A stretch of 50,451 nt of DNA from LW23 sp041287705 (GTDB lineage: Bacteria > Verrucomicrobiota > Verrucomicrobiia > Methylacidiphilales > UBA1321): NCBI GenBank assembly GCA_041287705.1, contig JBGGNE010000407.1:1-50451 (forward strand), in the 5' to 3' direction. Under the pieces are notes generated by a model, which searched no databases, was not told the DNA's origin, and was given only the letters and a program-made list of their open reading frames with translations. The position numbers and the translations under genes are program-made. The number at the start of each line of letters is the position of its first letter. The stretch's first letter is position 1. Shown one piece after another: positions 36,701 through 45,901 of this stretch.

Positions 36701-39700
36701 GCAGCGCCGGCTTGAACGATTACGCTCAGATCGGCCACGGTGGCTCTCAGCGAAGCGGAGATTTTCTGGTCGCCGATGTCAGTCTGCGGAATCTGACCTC
36801 GCTTAGCATGACCGGCGGTGCAGGAGGTCAGGCCTACTCTCTCATTGGCAATCACCAGCTCCTTACGTCGAATTCGATTTCCGGCGATATAACCATTGCC
36901 GGCATTGCCTCCGGCGCCACTTTCAGCCTTACCGGAGGCACTGGCGCGAGCGCGGAAGCGCACATCGGCCACGGCGAGGCCTTTTTCCAGGCACCGCAGG
37001 TTCTCGGCGATATCTCTATCACCAACAGCTCCACGCTCACCATGACCGCCAGGCCGACTAGCTCAGTACAGATCGGACATGGCGGTAGTTCCTCGCTTAA
37101 GGTCGTTTCGGGCAGTGTCAAAGGCGGGATTACGATAGCCGGCATTGGCGGCCCCGGCACAACCGTTACGCTCAACGGCAGTGACAGCGGCAACACCTTC
37201 GCGCAGATTGGGCACGGCGGCTACGATACCGCGAGCGGCACCAACACCATGGACGCCTATGGCGCCATAACCATCTCGGCAGCCACCATCCAGCTTACGG
37301 GCGGTGTCGCCAGCGGTATCTCGCAGGCTCAGATCGGACACGGCGGCATCCTTTCTCATCTCAACACGTCCACCACCGACTCTGTTTATCTCCCCAATAT
37401 AGTTCTTAATCTCACCACCCTGACGATGAACGGGACAATCGGCTTTGCGCAGGTCGGCAACGGCGGTCGCAATGCGTCTGGCAGTTACCGGGGCGACATC
37501 ACAATGAATTTTACAGGGACCGGCAGCACTATGGATCTACTCGCCGGCTCCGGGCTTGTTCAGGTGGGCAACGGCGGTCTCGGCTACAATTCCCCTGCAG
37601 GGATTCTATCCGGCAACATCCTGGTAAATAATGTGGCAACCATCAATGTGAAGGGTGACACCTACTACTCTCAGATCGGTGCGGGCGGCCATAGTTCTGC
37701 CTCCAACCAGATAAGCGGAAACATCACTCTTAACATGATCGCCGGCGGTGGAACGCTTAACGTGTTCGCGGGCAGCGCCAACAACAACGCGTACGCGCAG
37801 ATCGGCCATGGCGGTTACTCGGCGAACAGCCAAAATGTCAGCGGCAATATTGAGATCAACAATGCGTCAACTGTTGACATGCGTGCCGGTAGCGGAACGA
37901 GCACCTACGCGCAGATTGGCCACGGCGGCGTCAGCTTTACTCTAAGTGGCAACAGCGTACTCACTGGCTCCGTCAGTCTCCTTAACGCCAGCAATCCGAC
38001 CGCAGCCACCCTCACCATGGGAGTTCTGGGGGGCACCGGCGATAAGGGCTACACGCAGATAGGCCACGGCGGTTATGGATTTATGGTGTCCAATAATACT
38101 GGTGTGGACGGCGCCATTGAGCTGACCAATGTTGCCCAGCTCACCATGAATGGAGGCACCTCGATAGGACGCTACGCCCTTATCGGCCATGGTGGCTACA
38201 CCACCAGTACGGGTAGTTATGGGACCCTTTCCGGGGCCGTTTCGATCTCTGGCAACGACACAGCTATCATCAGGCTGAACGGCTCCAGCGGTAGTCCGTT
38301 TGGCTATACGCAGATCGGCCATGGCGGAAACGGCGCCATGTCACAGGCGAGCGGTGCCATCACGATCAGTAAAGTTTCCCAGCTTGAGTTGCTCTCAGGC
38401 AGCGGCAACGGCGGTTTCGCGCACATCGGCCACGGCGGATTCAGTATCGCCAACGTCAGGGGTTTCTCCGGCGATATCGCCGTAAGTGCCAACATCATTG
38501 CCCTGAACGCCGCCGACGGTTTCGCGCAGATAGGTCACGGCGGCGCCGGCATCAATGCCTACGAGGATTTCAGTGGCAAGATCACCATCACTGATGTCAG
38601 CAGTCTCAACATACAGGGCGGTACCACGGGACACTACGCCCTCATTGGTCACGGCGGAACTGCGCTTAATGCCAACTCCTCCCCCAATGACGCGACAACG
38701 GTCCTGATGGGTCTGGTGGGCGACATCAGCATTACGGGCACGAGCGGCGCTTCGTCCCTCAGCATGAGCAACAGAGTGTCTGCCAACTCCAGCTTCTCGC
38801 AGATCGGCCATGGCGGCATCGGTACTCCAGTAAGTACCTATTCCCTCATCAACCATATCTCCGGCAATATCGACGTGACGGGCTTTGGCGGTATTAGCAT
38901 GACTGTCCGGGGGCAGTATGACAACGTGCGTATCGGCCACGGCGGCTCCTACCTTTCCATCAAGAACGCAGGGGGAATCTCCGGCAACATCACCGTCACC
39001 GGCACCGGTACGGGCGTACTGAGCATGTCGTATGCCGATATCGCCAATTACAAGCTGGCGCAGATTGGTCACGGTGGCTCTACCAGTTATATCAACAACA
39101 CCATTTCCGGTACTATCGAGATCAGCAACTTTAATGTCATTACGCTAAATGGCGGCCTAGGTACTGCCGATTTTGTGCAGATCGGCCATGGCGGCTACGA
39201 CATACGAGATTTTGTCGGCAGCCCGATCTCCATTACTAATGCCGCCATTACTGTAGAAGATATCGAAGCGCTCTACCTTACCGGCGGTTCGGGGCAGGGC
39301 TCGTTTGCCACTATCGGGCACGGCGGCTACGCTTCCCCGATACGCTCCATTACGGCGCCAATCACGATCTCCGGGACAGGCAGTTCTCCTCTCTTCATCA
39401 GCATGGTGATCAGCGGCAACGCCTTAAATTCCTTCTCCTCCATCGGCCACACCACTAACGGATCCGTCGATGGCGATATCCTGATTGAGGATGCGAGTTC
39501 CGTAATGCTGATTAACAACAGCTTTTCCGGTAGTGTCAGAATAGGTCACGTGGCGAACTCCACCGCTGTGTACGCCAGAGGCAAGATTGACATCAACGGT
39601 GTTGCCGCCTCCGGCATGACTGTCAATTTGCAGTCCAGCAGCACCGGCCCCGCCCAGATTGGTCACCGTGGCAACTTGAGTGGTGACATGACGGGCGATA

Positions 39701-42700
39701 TCTCCATCACCAATATATCCGGCAGTGGCGGTGTCGACGGCCTGAAGATGCAGGGCGGTGGCAATAACGGTTATATCCAGATTGGCCACTCCGGCAGTTT
39801 CAGCGGCTCCGATGGTGCCACTGGCAACATCTCGCTCAGCCGTGCCGCCGGTTCAACAACCTTTAACGTCAACATGGACGGCGGCACCGGAACCAGCAGC
39901 TACGTCCTTATCGGTCATTCCAACGGATCCAGCAGCGTTCCTCTCACGGGCAGCATCACGCTTGACGGTGTTGCCGGGCTTGATCTGCAGGGCGGCGGTG
40001 GGATGAACGACTTCGCTCAGATCGGCCATGGCGGTACTTTCATCCTCCACAATACCAGCACCATCACCGGCAGGATTGTGCTGACGGGCATCGGCGCTGC
40101 TTCCAACCCGCTGAACGTCATCGCCGGTTCGGGCTCCCTTTCTTATGCCATGATTGGCCATGGCGGTACCGGCAACAATGGTATGCTTATCGACGGGGAC
40201 ATCTCCATCACTGGCTTTACCAGTATGGCCCTGACGGGCGGCGGCAACAATAGCACCTATGCCCAGATCGGCCATGGCGGCTATTACAGCACCTTCCAGG
40301 GAACAACCGCAACGAGCAACATTGTCATCACCATGACCGGAACGACCGGCAGTATGAGCCTGAGCGGCGGCGGCGGCGCGGACAGCTATGCGGTGATCGG
40401 CCATAGTGGCAGAGCCGCCGGCAACTACCAGGGCGGCATTACACTCACTGGCGCGTCTTCCGCCACCAGCGCCCTGCAAGTGGTGGGCGGCGCCGGCCCA
40501 AATGCCTTCGCCAAGATCGGCCACGGCGGTTCACAGGGCGATGGCAGCACCGTCATCAACGCAAACGGCGCCATTGGCGTGTCCGGCTTCACCGGTATCA
40601 CCCTGAAGACCGGCACGAATGATAACGCCTACGCCCACATTGGCCATGGCGGTGCACGACTGCTTCTCGGGACCATTGGCGGCGCCATCACCCTCACCGA
40701 TATCGGCGACATCAGCCTCATGGCGGGCGGCAACAACACCTTTGCGATGATCGGCCATGGCGGGTCATGGAATAACTTGGGCACCCCCACGTTTTCAGGC
40801 GATATCAGCATTACCGTCAAGGACGGCGCCACGATTTCCCTCACCAACAACACCACCAGCGGCAACGGCTTCGTGCAGATCGGCAACGGCGGCACCAACG
40901 CCACGGCGATCTCCATCAGCGGCAACATCAGTCTCGGCACGGCAAGCGCGGCTGCTCCCTTTACCCTTAACATGACAGGCGCAGCCTCCTCCACTGCATT
41001 GACACTGATCGGCCATGGCGGAGCAAGCTCCAACCCCTCCAGCTTAGGAGCCATCTCCGGTGACATCACCCTGACCAACGCAGGCAAGGTCGTCATGTAT
41101 TCCATTGGCACCGCACCTACACAGATCGGCCATGCTGTTCAGGGCAGCTCTGCCAATTACCTTGCAGGCAACATTACACTCACGGGCATCAACGATCTGG
41201 AGCTGTATGGCTACAACCCCGGAATACCCACCATCGGCGGTTACGCCCAGATTGGCCACGGCGGGTACTTCGGTACCGTAGCGACCACCATCATGGGCAA
41301 CATCACCATCCGGGCCGGCATCGCCCCCACGCTGTTGCAGCTGAAGGGTGGCAGCAGTTCCTCCACTTATGCGCAGATCGGCCACGGCGGCGCGTTCTTC
41401 GACAACCTTAGCGGCATCGGCGTCGTCAATTCGGACATCTCCATCTCCGGCCTGTTCCCCGTGGTGAACCTGGTGGCCGGCAGCAACGGCCCGGCGCAGA
41501 TTGGTCACGGCGGCGCCTCAAACGCCATTAGCGTCACCAACAGCAACATCACCCTCAACATTCCCTCCGCTTCCCTCACTCTGGAGGGCAGCACCAATGC
41601 GAGTTCCAGCTTCGGCTATGCCATGATCGGCAATGGAGGAGTCGCCAGCACCTTCACCCCGATCAATACTCTCAGCGGCAATATCTGGATCGTCGCCAAC
41701 AAACTGGACCTGCTCACTACCGCGCCCGACGGCAAGACCTTTGCCCAGATCGGCAACGGCGGCGCTGTCGTCATGGATCCCGCCGGCAGCAAAATCAGCG
41801 GACGCATTACCCTCGATATCACCGGCGAAACAAGCGTGGAGAACAGAGGCGGCGGCAGCTATCTCTCCATGCCGTGGATTGGCCACTACGCAGCCAACTC
41901 CGGCGGCGTGGCAGCTAACTCCGACGTCCTCCTGCGCACCGCCCTGCTGGACTATACCATTACCACCTCGGATTCCACCACGCAGATCAACGGTCTCTTC
42001 ACCCTCTACAACCTGCCCTACATTCTCGGGAACGGCAACGTCACCATCGTTTCGGGCAGTAACCTTGAGTACCTGTCAGCCGTAAATGCTGGCTTCACTC
42101 CCTACGCCCTATCACTTCTTAGCAAAGGCAACGTGACAGTAGGCCCGCTCAGTCACTTTGGCTTTGGCACCGGCGGCATCGATCTCGTGGCAGGCTACGA
42201 TGGTACCAGCGGCATTCTCAACGGCGGCGATCCCAACGCCGGACCGACGACCGACCGCGCCGGCTTCCGCGCTCGCTCCACCGCACTGAAGGACATCACC
42301 TTCCAGAATGGCGCCACCTTCAACCTCAGCAGTGGAAGCTTTAACCTGGTGGCTGGCCGCAGCATCATCTTCGAGGCTGGATCCAGTATTACCGATCCCC
42401 TCGGCGACATCCTGATCCTTACCGACAATTACAACGCCACCCGCCCTGCGATGGGCACCGCCACCTCCTTCTTCCGCAACAATGGCACCATCACCGGCAA
42501 CCGCGTCAGCGTCTACGCCGTCGGCCCAGACAATGTCACCCTTGGCAACCTCAGCAGCCTGGCCGTGAAGAACAGCATCTGGTACGGCGACGCGGGCGCC
42601 ATAAACCCTGGCATCAACTACAAGATCGCCACCGTTATCCCCCCTGTGGATCCGCCGGTTATTCCACCCGTTGATCCGCCTGTAATTCCGCCAGTTGACC

Positions 42701-42942
42701 CTCCAGTGGTTCCGCCCTCCGACTCCGGCCCCGAAACCAGCTTCACCTTCGATTTCGGTCGTTTCGACAGCACCTTCGACCAATCCGACGAAATCCTGAA
42801 GCGCCGGTATGTCTTCCCCTCCGGCTACACCATCAGCTACGCCTCCGGCAGCAGCCTTGTCCCCGCCGACAGCATCTTCTCCCTGTCCAGCTATAACCTC
42901 CACCTCACTCCCCAGCAACACAGCATAAACCCCGGCCGCTAA
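33757..42942 (+). CDS. Giant exoprotein 2: FHA N-terminal domain and about 50 QIGHGG repeats
   Basis: This is a 3061-aa secreted protein. Residues 1-33 form a signal peptide (TKLIATWCMLWIAMPSFLPL, then MA/NPSGG). The FHA two-partner-secretion domain follows (SSATLNRVTGGQMSQIQGTL; NPQGVVIGKTGRVNTGGGFT) and is clearly homologous to that of giant exoprotein 1. A Gly/Asn-rich helix reaches to about residue 465 (GGGTLLLDPSNITII). From about residue 675 to 2710 a unit of about 41 residues recurs some fifty times, each with a SGxIxI strand and then [YF]AQIGHGG. After a non-repeat part the protein has a Pro-rich repeat (PPVDPPVIPP, about 42640-42720) and a 70-residue end without barrel or sorting signal. 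No TpsB transporter is present in the window. It is probably a very long surface fibre; the FHA call is firm, the role not. Confidence 0.88.
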   Translation: MYSRNSEPGFFTKLIATWCMLWIAMPSFLPLMANPSGGTVAGGSVTIASGPGGTVTVNQSSQKAVVNWQNFSIQQGETTTFVQPNSSSATLNRVTGGQMSQIQGTLNANGKVYLINPQGVVIGKTGRVNTGGGFTASTLDVSDQEFLAGKGMTFKGSSSASVVNQGKIKAVNGDVMLIARQVDNQGKITARNGEVHLAGGQEVLVQPSGTAGQRVFIRGGTGSVANSGTIRATAAELRAAGGNEYALAVNNTGVIRATGVDKSGGRIVLKAETGGGDGSALVPKNSGKVQNSGKLIAKAKAPGKNGGQIVVTGERVTIATGSLVDASGQRDQRDAGLSTGGGNGGTVRIGGGFQGNDSSIANAKVTVVEQGASIVADGGTKGGSVVIWSDKATGFYGSISTKGAPNDPDANYGSPQTPEESAASTGPGGFVEVSSRNYLEYRGLVETGGGTLLLDPSNITIIAGSGTTNLTAGPDFVSTAATSTIGATDIITLLNAGTSVIIRTSNSFHDSSGLQTTITGDNTSGDISVEASLGWVSTASLTLLAHDDIIVLGSIINSGTGALSLVGGWSTSSTDVNTIRTSGNYGYYGNLQNSAGFVSNNGGSVFIGSPTSSTVSRIASAGGGVNVMGYNVVVQGGNATNAFSQIGSRISTGAGSTITINYNGLVSVLGGTGDGSYALIGHGGPSLSPNLDFGGDISITGVDGLGPGTRGVNLVGGTGPRSFAQIGHNRSNVGPGTGTTSGNITIQGFLGDINLTARNTTSWAQIGHGGGGTGAGSISGDITIAPDNGLPGPASLLLGNGVQLGWLMVGHGGGGYVTSSSTSVYTDVGGTVSGNISLSNLLSVELFDSPSGTFAFTQIGHGGYNSTLRNVTGNISITAPRFVSNITLTAGGGDNNYSQIGHLGGGSTTGAANVQARGSINITGYSRLTLNGATGTAQNAYTQIGHGGAGTVDNRAMHGVFIGTSDITITGPATGLSVILNGSAGLNDYAQIGHGGSQRSGDFLVADVSLRNLTSLSMTGGAGGQAYSLIGNHQLLTSNSISGDITIAGIASGATFSLTGGTGASAEAHIGHGEAFFQAPQVLGDISITNSSTLTMTARPTSSVQIGHGGSSSLKVVSGSVKGGITIAGIGGPGTTVTLNGSDSGNTFAQIGHGGYDTASGTNTMDAYGAITISAATIQLTGGVASGISQAQIGHGGILSHLNTSTTDSVYLPNIVLNLTTLTMNGTIGFAQVGNGGRNASGSYRGDITMNFTGTGSTMDLLAGSGLVQVGNGGLGYNSPAGILSGNILVNNVATINVKGDTYYSQIGAGGHSSASNQISGNITLNMIAGGGTLNVFAGSANNNAYAQIGHGGYSANSQNVSGNIEINNASTVDMRAGSGTSTYAQIGHGGVSFTLSGNSVLTGSVSLLNASNPTAATLTMGVLGGTGDKGYTQIGHGGYGFMVSNNTGVDGAIELTNVAQLTMNGGTSIGRYALIGHGGYTTSTGSYGTLSGAVSISGNDTAIIRLNGSSGSPFGYTQIGHGGNGAMSQASGAITISKVSQLELLSGSGNGGFAHIGHGGFSIANVRGFSGDIAVSANIIALNAADGFAQIGHGGAGINAYEDFSGKITITDVSSLNIQGGTTGHYALIGHGGTALNANSSPNDATTVLMGLVGDISITGTSGASSLSMSNRVSANSSFSQIGHGGIGTPVSTYSLINHISGNIDVTGFGGISMTVRGQYDNVRIGHGGSYLSIKNAGGISGNITVTGTGTGVLSMSYADIANYKLAQIGHGGSTSYINNTISGTIEISNFNVITLNGGLGTADFVQIGHGGYDIRDFVGSPISITNAAITVEDIEALYLTGGSGQGSFATIGHGGYASPIRSITAPITISGTGSSPLFISMVISGNALNSFSSIGHTTNGSVDGDILIEDASSVMLINNSFSGSVRIGHVANSTAVYARGKIDINGVAASGMTVNLQSSSTGPAQIGHRGNLSGDMTGDISITNISGSGGVDGLKMQGGGNNGYIQIGHSGSFSGSDGATGNISLSRAAGSTTFNVNMDGGTGTSSYVLIGHSNGSSSVPLTGSITLDGVAGLDLQGGGGMNDFAQIGHGGTFILHNTSTITGRIVLTGIGAASNPLNVIAGSGSLSYAMIGHGGTGNNGMLIDGDISITGFTSMALTGGGNNSTYAQIGHGGYYSTFQGTTATSNIVITMTGTTGSMSLSGGGGADSYAVIGHSGRAAGNYQGGITLTGASSATSALQVVGGAGPNAFAKIGHGGSQGDGSTVINANGAIGVSGFTGITLKTGTNDNAYAHIGHGGARLLLGTIGGAITLTDIGDISLMAGGNNTFAMIGHGGSWNNLGTPTFSGDISITVKDGATISLTNNTTSGNGFVQIGNGGTNATAISISGNISLGTASAAAPFTLNMTGAASSTALTLIGHGGASSNPSSLGAISGDITLTNAGKVVMYSIGTAPTQIGHAVQGSSANYLAGNITLTGINDLELYGYNPGIPTIGGYAQIGHGGYFGTVATTIMGNITIRAGIAPTLLQLKGGSSSSTYAQIGHGGAFFDNLSGIGVVNSDISISGLFPVVNLVAGSNGPAQIGHGGASNAISVTNSNITLNIPSASLTLEGSTNASSSFGYAMIGNGGVASTFTPINTLSGNIWIVANKLDLLTTAPDGKTFAQIGNGGAVVMDPAGSKISGRITLDITGETSVENRGGGSYLSMPWIGHYAANSGGVAANSDVLLRTALLDYTITTSDSTTQINGLFTLYNLPYILGNGNVTIVSGSNLEYLSAVNAGFTPYALSLLSKGNVTVGPLSHFGFGTGGIDLVAGYDGTSGILNGGDPNAGPTTDRAGFRARSTALKDITFQNGATFNLSSGSFNLVAGRSIIFEAGSSITDPLGDILILTDNYNATRPAMGTATSFFRNNGTITGNRVSVYAVGPDNVTLGNLSSLAVKNSIWYGDAGAINPGINYKIATVIPPVDPPVIPPVDPPVIPPVDPPVVPPSDSGPETSFTFDFGRFDSTFDQSDEILKRRYVFPSGYTISYASGSSLVPADSIFSLSSYNLHLTPQQHSINPGR
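35780..41890 (+). repeat. About 50 tandem degenerate units with QIGHGG core
   Basis: By eye I count fifty occurrences of a [AST]x[IV]G[HN]xx core, most reading AQIGHGG, over 6.1 kb (about 122 bp per unit). The DNA core is near CAGATCGGCCATGGCGG. Between cores lies SGNITI or SGDISI. Two beta strands per unit suggest two turns of a beta-helix, with His stacked every second turn. The units differ in sequence and length, so this is not a recent expansion. Confidence 0.85.
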
Positions 42943-43127
42943 CGACATATCACGAAATCTTCATCACAGAAGCCAGACCGGGACTTCAATCTTTTCATTT
43001 AAAACCTTTTAATCGCAATGCCCACTAAACTCTCTCATCTCGGCTGAGTTCAGCCAGCCTGGGATAATATCACTTCTGCCATGCGACTTGCGTGCATCGC
43101 TTTTCCCTGACTATTATCCAGGGCGTC

Positions 43128-43982
43128 ATGTCTAATCCTCTCTCCAGTACCGTTGAGTCGGAGAAGTATACCCCTGGCTACACCACCAATGCTGTCAGCT
43201 TCATGCGGCGGCGTACGGTGCAGTCGCACGGTGCTTTTGTTATTCCGCACCTGAAACGGGGGATGCGTATTCTGGACTGCGGTTGCGGCCCGGGAACCAT
43301 TACGCGCGGAATTGCGGAACTCGTGGCAACGGACGGCCCTGTGGTTGCCAGAACGGAATCCGTACAGGGCACTCCCCTGCCCGGCGACGGTCTGGTGCAG
43401 ATCGGTCAGGTGATTGGGATTGACCGGGGCGCGGAGCAACTGGCGGAAGCAGGACGTCTGGCCCGGGAGGAAGGACTGCCGGCCACATTTGAAACCGGCG
43501 ATGTGTATCGCCTCGCGTTTCCACGGGATATCTTTGATGGAGTGTTTTCACATGCTTTGTTTGAGCATCTTGCGCGGCCCGTGGACGCTCTGCGCGAGAT
43601 ACATCGCGTGCTGAAACCGGGCGGATTTGTTGCCCTGCGCAGCCCGGACTGGGGCGGTTTCATGCTGCATCCCTGGGAGGAACCGCTGCAACAAGCAATC
43701 GCAGCCTATATTGCCCTGCAGACACGTAATGGCGGAGATGTCCACGCCGGCCGTAAGCTGACCGGATGGATGAGAGCGGCAGGTTTTGCAAAAGCAGTGC
43801 CGTCCGCTTCATATGAAATTTACTCGGATACACACCTGATTGCAGAGTTTCTGGCCCAACGCCTCTCTGAAGAGGGCGATGCGGTATCAGCCGAAGCAAT
43901 TCGCCAGTGGGCACAGCATCCGGACGCTCTATTTGTTCAACCCTGGCTGGAAGGTATCGGCTGGAAGGGTGTGGACGCATGA
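43128..43982 (+). CDS. Class I SAM-dependent methyltransferase
   Basis: This 284-aa protein has SAM motif I as ILDCGCGPGT (48-57), then VIGIDRGAEQL for the acidic strand, FETGDVYRLAF and FDGVFSHALFEHLARP for the middle strands, and VLKPGGFVALRSPDWGG, as in the UbiE/Methyltransf_11 group. A 28-residue insertion lies between motif I and the acidic strand (about positions 66-97). The ATG at 43128 is preferred over one at 43092 because CAGGG lies just before it. The stop overlaps the start of the glycosyltransferase by 4 bp (ATGA), so the two proteins are made together. The substrate is unknown; a glycolipid or sugar is plausible from the partner. Confidence 0.82.
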   Translation: MSNPLSSTVESEKYTPGYTTNAVSFMRRRTVQSHGAFVIPHLKRGMRILDCGCGPGTITRGIAELVATDGPVVARTESVQGTPLPGDGLVQIGQVIGIDRGAEQLAEAGRLAREEGLPATFETGDVYRLAFPRDIFDGVFSHALFEHLARPVDALREIHRVLKPGGFVALRSPDWGGFMLHPWEEPLQQAIAAYIALQTRNGGDVHAGRKLTGWMRAAGFAKAVPSASYEIYSDTHLIAEFLAQRLSEEGDAVSAEAIRQWAQHPDALFVQPWLEGIGWKGVDA

Positions 43983-44749
43983 GCGATTCTGATTCTATCT
44001 CGAAGTCCGCCGACGGACAGAAAGCTAAGAGTCCGCAGTTCTCGCTGGTTATGCCCCTCTTTAACGAGGGCAGCCATATCTATGAAAATCTGAAGCGTAC
44101 CAGCGAGACCGTGCGCATGCTGGGGCCGCTGGGCGACTGCGAGATCATTGTGGCGAACGATGGCAGTCTGGATAATTCGCGTGCCGAGGTAGATCGCGCG
44201 GAAGCGGATATTCCGGGCGTGCGGGCATTGCATCTGACCCATGGCGGCAAGGGTGAAGCACTTCGTCAGGGTGCGCGCCTTGCCACCGGCGAGTTCGTGA
44301 TCTTTTTCGACTCAGACCTCGATATTCCACCGGAACAGATTCTCTTCTTTATCGCTGTACAGCGCGCAAAGAAGGCGGATGCCGTTATCGGGAGCAAGAT
44401 GCACCCGGACAGTACCGTGCATTATCCCGTCATTCGCCGTATTTACAGCGTGGGTTACTTTGCTCTTACCAAGATCATGTTCGGACTACCCATCCGCGAT
44501 ACTCAAACCGGACTTAAACTCGTGCGCCGGAACTTACTCCTGCGTGCTCTGGACCAAACACAGGTGAAGGGATTCGCCTTTGACCTGGAACTGCTGGTGC
44601 GACTGGTGCAACTGAAAGCGGTAATGGTCGAAGCACCCGTTGTGGTGGAATATAAGTGGAAATTCGGCGGCATCGGCGTCGGCACGATCTGGGGCATCCT
44701 TACCGACACCGTTGCGACCTGGCGCAGAACCCGCACAGGCACGAAGTAA
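43979..44749 (+). CDS. GT2-family glycosyltransferase (polyprenyl-phosphate sugar transferase-like)
   Basis: This 256-aa GT-A enzyme resembles dolichyl-phosphate glucosyltransferases. FSLVMPLFNEG (21-31) opens the fold, Asp61 lies in VANDGSLDN, the DSD metal motif is at 111-113 in FFDSDLDIPPEQ, and RDTQTGLKLVRR then FAFDLELLVRL form the acceptor-side block. There is no clear membrane segment, so it probably acts on the inner face of the membrane with a lipid-phosphate acceptor. The true start is the ATG at 43979 overlapping the methyltransferase stop; a frame extension upstream to 43907 lies inside that gene. It converges on trxB with only 20 bp between. Confidence 0.85.
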   Translation: MSDSDSISKSADGQKAKSPQFSLVMPLFNEGSHIYENLKRTSETVRMLGPLGDCEIIVANDGSLDNSRAEVDRAEADIPGVRALHLTHGGKGEALRQGARLATGEFVIFFDSDLDIPPEQILFFIAVQRAKKADAVIGSKMHPDSTVHYPVIRRIYSVGYFALTKIMFGLPIRDTQTGLKLVRRNLLLRALDQTQVKGFAFDLELLVRLVQLKAVMVEAPVVVEYKWKFGGIGVGTIWGILTDTVATWRRTRTGTK

Positions 44750-44761
44750 ACCGCCTGTGCG
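44732..44761. terminator. Hairpin between convergent glycosyltransferase and trxB genes
   Basis: CGCACAGGC (44732-44740) and GCCTGTGCG (44753-44761) form a perfect 9-bp stem with a 12-nt loop spanning the glycosyltransferase stop codon. There is no strong T-run, but the position between convergent genes fits a bidirectional terminator. Confidence 0.5.
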
Positions 44762-44769
44762 TGTCGTGC

Positions 44770-45741
44770 TTACGTGCCGACTACCACGACCGTTCCCGTT
44801 CCGGAGCCCGTATCGGCATCCAGCGCGGCCAGAAAACGCTCGGCTTCGATGGCAGCCGCACAGCCGGTGCCCGCCGCCGTAATGGCCTGGCGATAAACGC
44901 TGTCAGAGACGTCTCCGGCGGAGAATACACCGTTCACGTTGGTACGTGTGCCGCCTTGCAGCTTCACGTAGCCATGCTCATCAAGGTCCAGTTGATCCTT
45001 AAACACCTCGGTATTGGGAACGTGCCCGATTGCGATGAAAACGCCCGCACACGGCAGCAAGCTTGTCTCGCCGGTTTTGAGATTGCGCAGCCTGACGGCG
45101 GTCACCTTTCCAGCAGAAACGTCCTCAATTTCGTCGATAACGGAATCCCACACCGGCACGATTTTTTCGTTGGCCAGGGCGCGATCGCGCATGATTTTGG
45201 AAGCACGCCATTCATCGCGGCGATGCACAATAAAGACCTTGCTGCCAAAGCGGGTCAGATAGGTCGCTTCCTCAAGAGCCGAGTCGCCGCCACCTACTAC
45301 CACCAGTGGCTGGTTTCGGAACTGCGGCCAGGCGCCGTCGCATGTCGCACAGTAAGTTACGCCGAATTTCTCCAGCTTGGTTTCGCTCTCCAACCCGAGA
45401 TGGCGGTGCGAGGATCCGGTCGCAATAATAACTGTTCTGGCCTCCACTACATCGCCGTCGATAGTGAGTTTTAGCGGATAAGAGGAGAAATCCACGGAAT
45501 CCAGCTGAGCAAAATTGATCCGCGCACCAAACCGCTTGGCCTGGTCCTGCATACGCGTCATAAGCTCATAACCATCAATGCCTTCGGGGAATCCCGGAAA
45601 GTTCTCCACCGTGCTGGTGGTCGTCAGCAGGCCGCCCGGCATCACGCCTGTAAGCACCAGAGGCGAGAGGTTGGCGCGCGCAGTATATATGGCTGCGGTA
45701 AGTCCCGCGCAGCCCGTTCCGATAATGACAACTTGTTCCAT
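44770..45741 (-). CDS. trxB: Thioredoxin reductase
   Basis: This 323-aa protein is of the usual size for TrxB. It has an FAD motif (VVIIGTGCAGLTAAIYTARA, 4-23, with Cys at 11 where Pro is usual), GGLLTTTSTVENFPGFP, the redox pair CATC at 131-134 in VTYCATCDGAW, an NADPH motif VVVGGGDSALEEATYL, and the closing GVFSAGDVSDSVYRQAITAA. It reduces thioredoxin with NADPH in the cytoplasm. A Phe/Tyr after the CATC pair is usual; here it is DGAWPQF, as in several related bacteria. The C-terminus carries about 10 extra Gly/Thr/Val residues. It is divergent from the dUTPase gene and convergent with the glycosyltransferase. Confidence 0.93.
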   Translation of the reverse strand: MEQVVIIGTGCAGLTAAIYTARANLSPLVLTGVMPGGLLTTTSTVENFPGFPEGIDGYELMTRMQDQAKRFGARINFAQLDSVDFSSYPLKLTIDGDVVEARTVIIATGSSHRHLGLESETKLEKFGVTYCATCDGAWPQFRNQPLVVVGGGDSALEEATYLTRFGSKVFIVHRRDEWRASKIMRDRALANEKIVPVWDSVIDEIEDVSAGKVTAVRLRNLKTGETSLLPCAGVFIAIGHVPNTEVFKDQLDLDEHGYVKLQGGTRTNVNGVFSAGDVSDSVYRQAITAAGTGCAAAIEAERFLAALDADTGSGTGTVVVVGT

Positions 45742-45901
45742 GTGAATGATTTGCGAACCAATGGCAAAAATTGGCCCTATACTCTATGCTCGCCGCACTG
45801 CGCTGTTTGTCAATTGCGCTTTCATCAGCGCGGACTTCTGCTAGAAATGAGCGCTTCCGTTGGTCTCACTATCCCACACAAACCGCCTGTCTCCCCACAC
45901 C

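Noticed and set aside
35780..41890. Regularly spaced DNA repeats that could suggest a CRISPR array
   Set aside because: The repeats are degenerate, stay in one open frame and encode a protein repeat; spacing is about 122 bp, too long and irregular for CRISPR.
34597..42948. Many long minus-strand frames (up to about 280 codons) opposite giant exoprotein 2
   Set aside because: They mirror the GC-rich repeat codons of the plus-strand gene, share its periodicity and show no domain of their own.
44656..45474. Plus-strand frame of 272 codons opposite trxB
   Set aside because: trxB is certain from its motifs; the opposite frame has no recognisable content.
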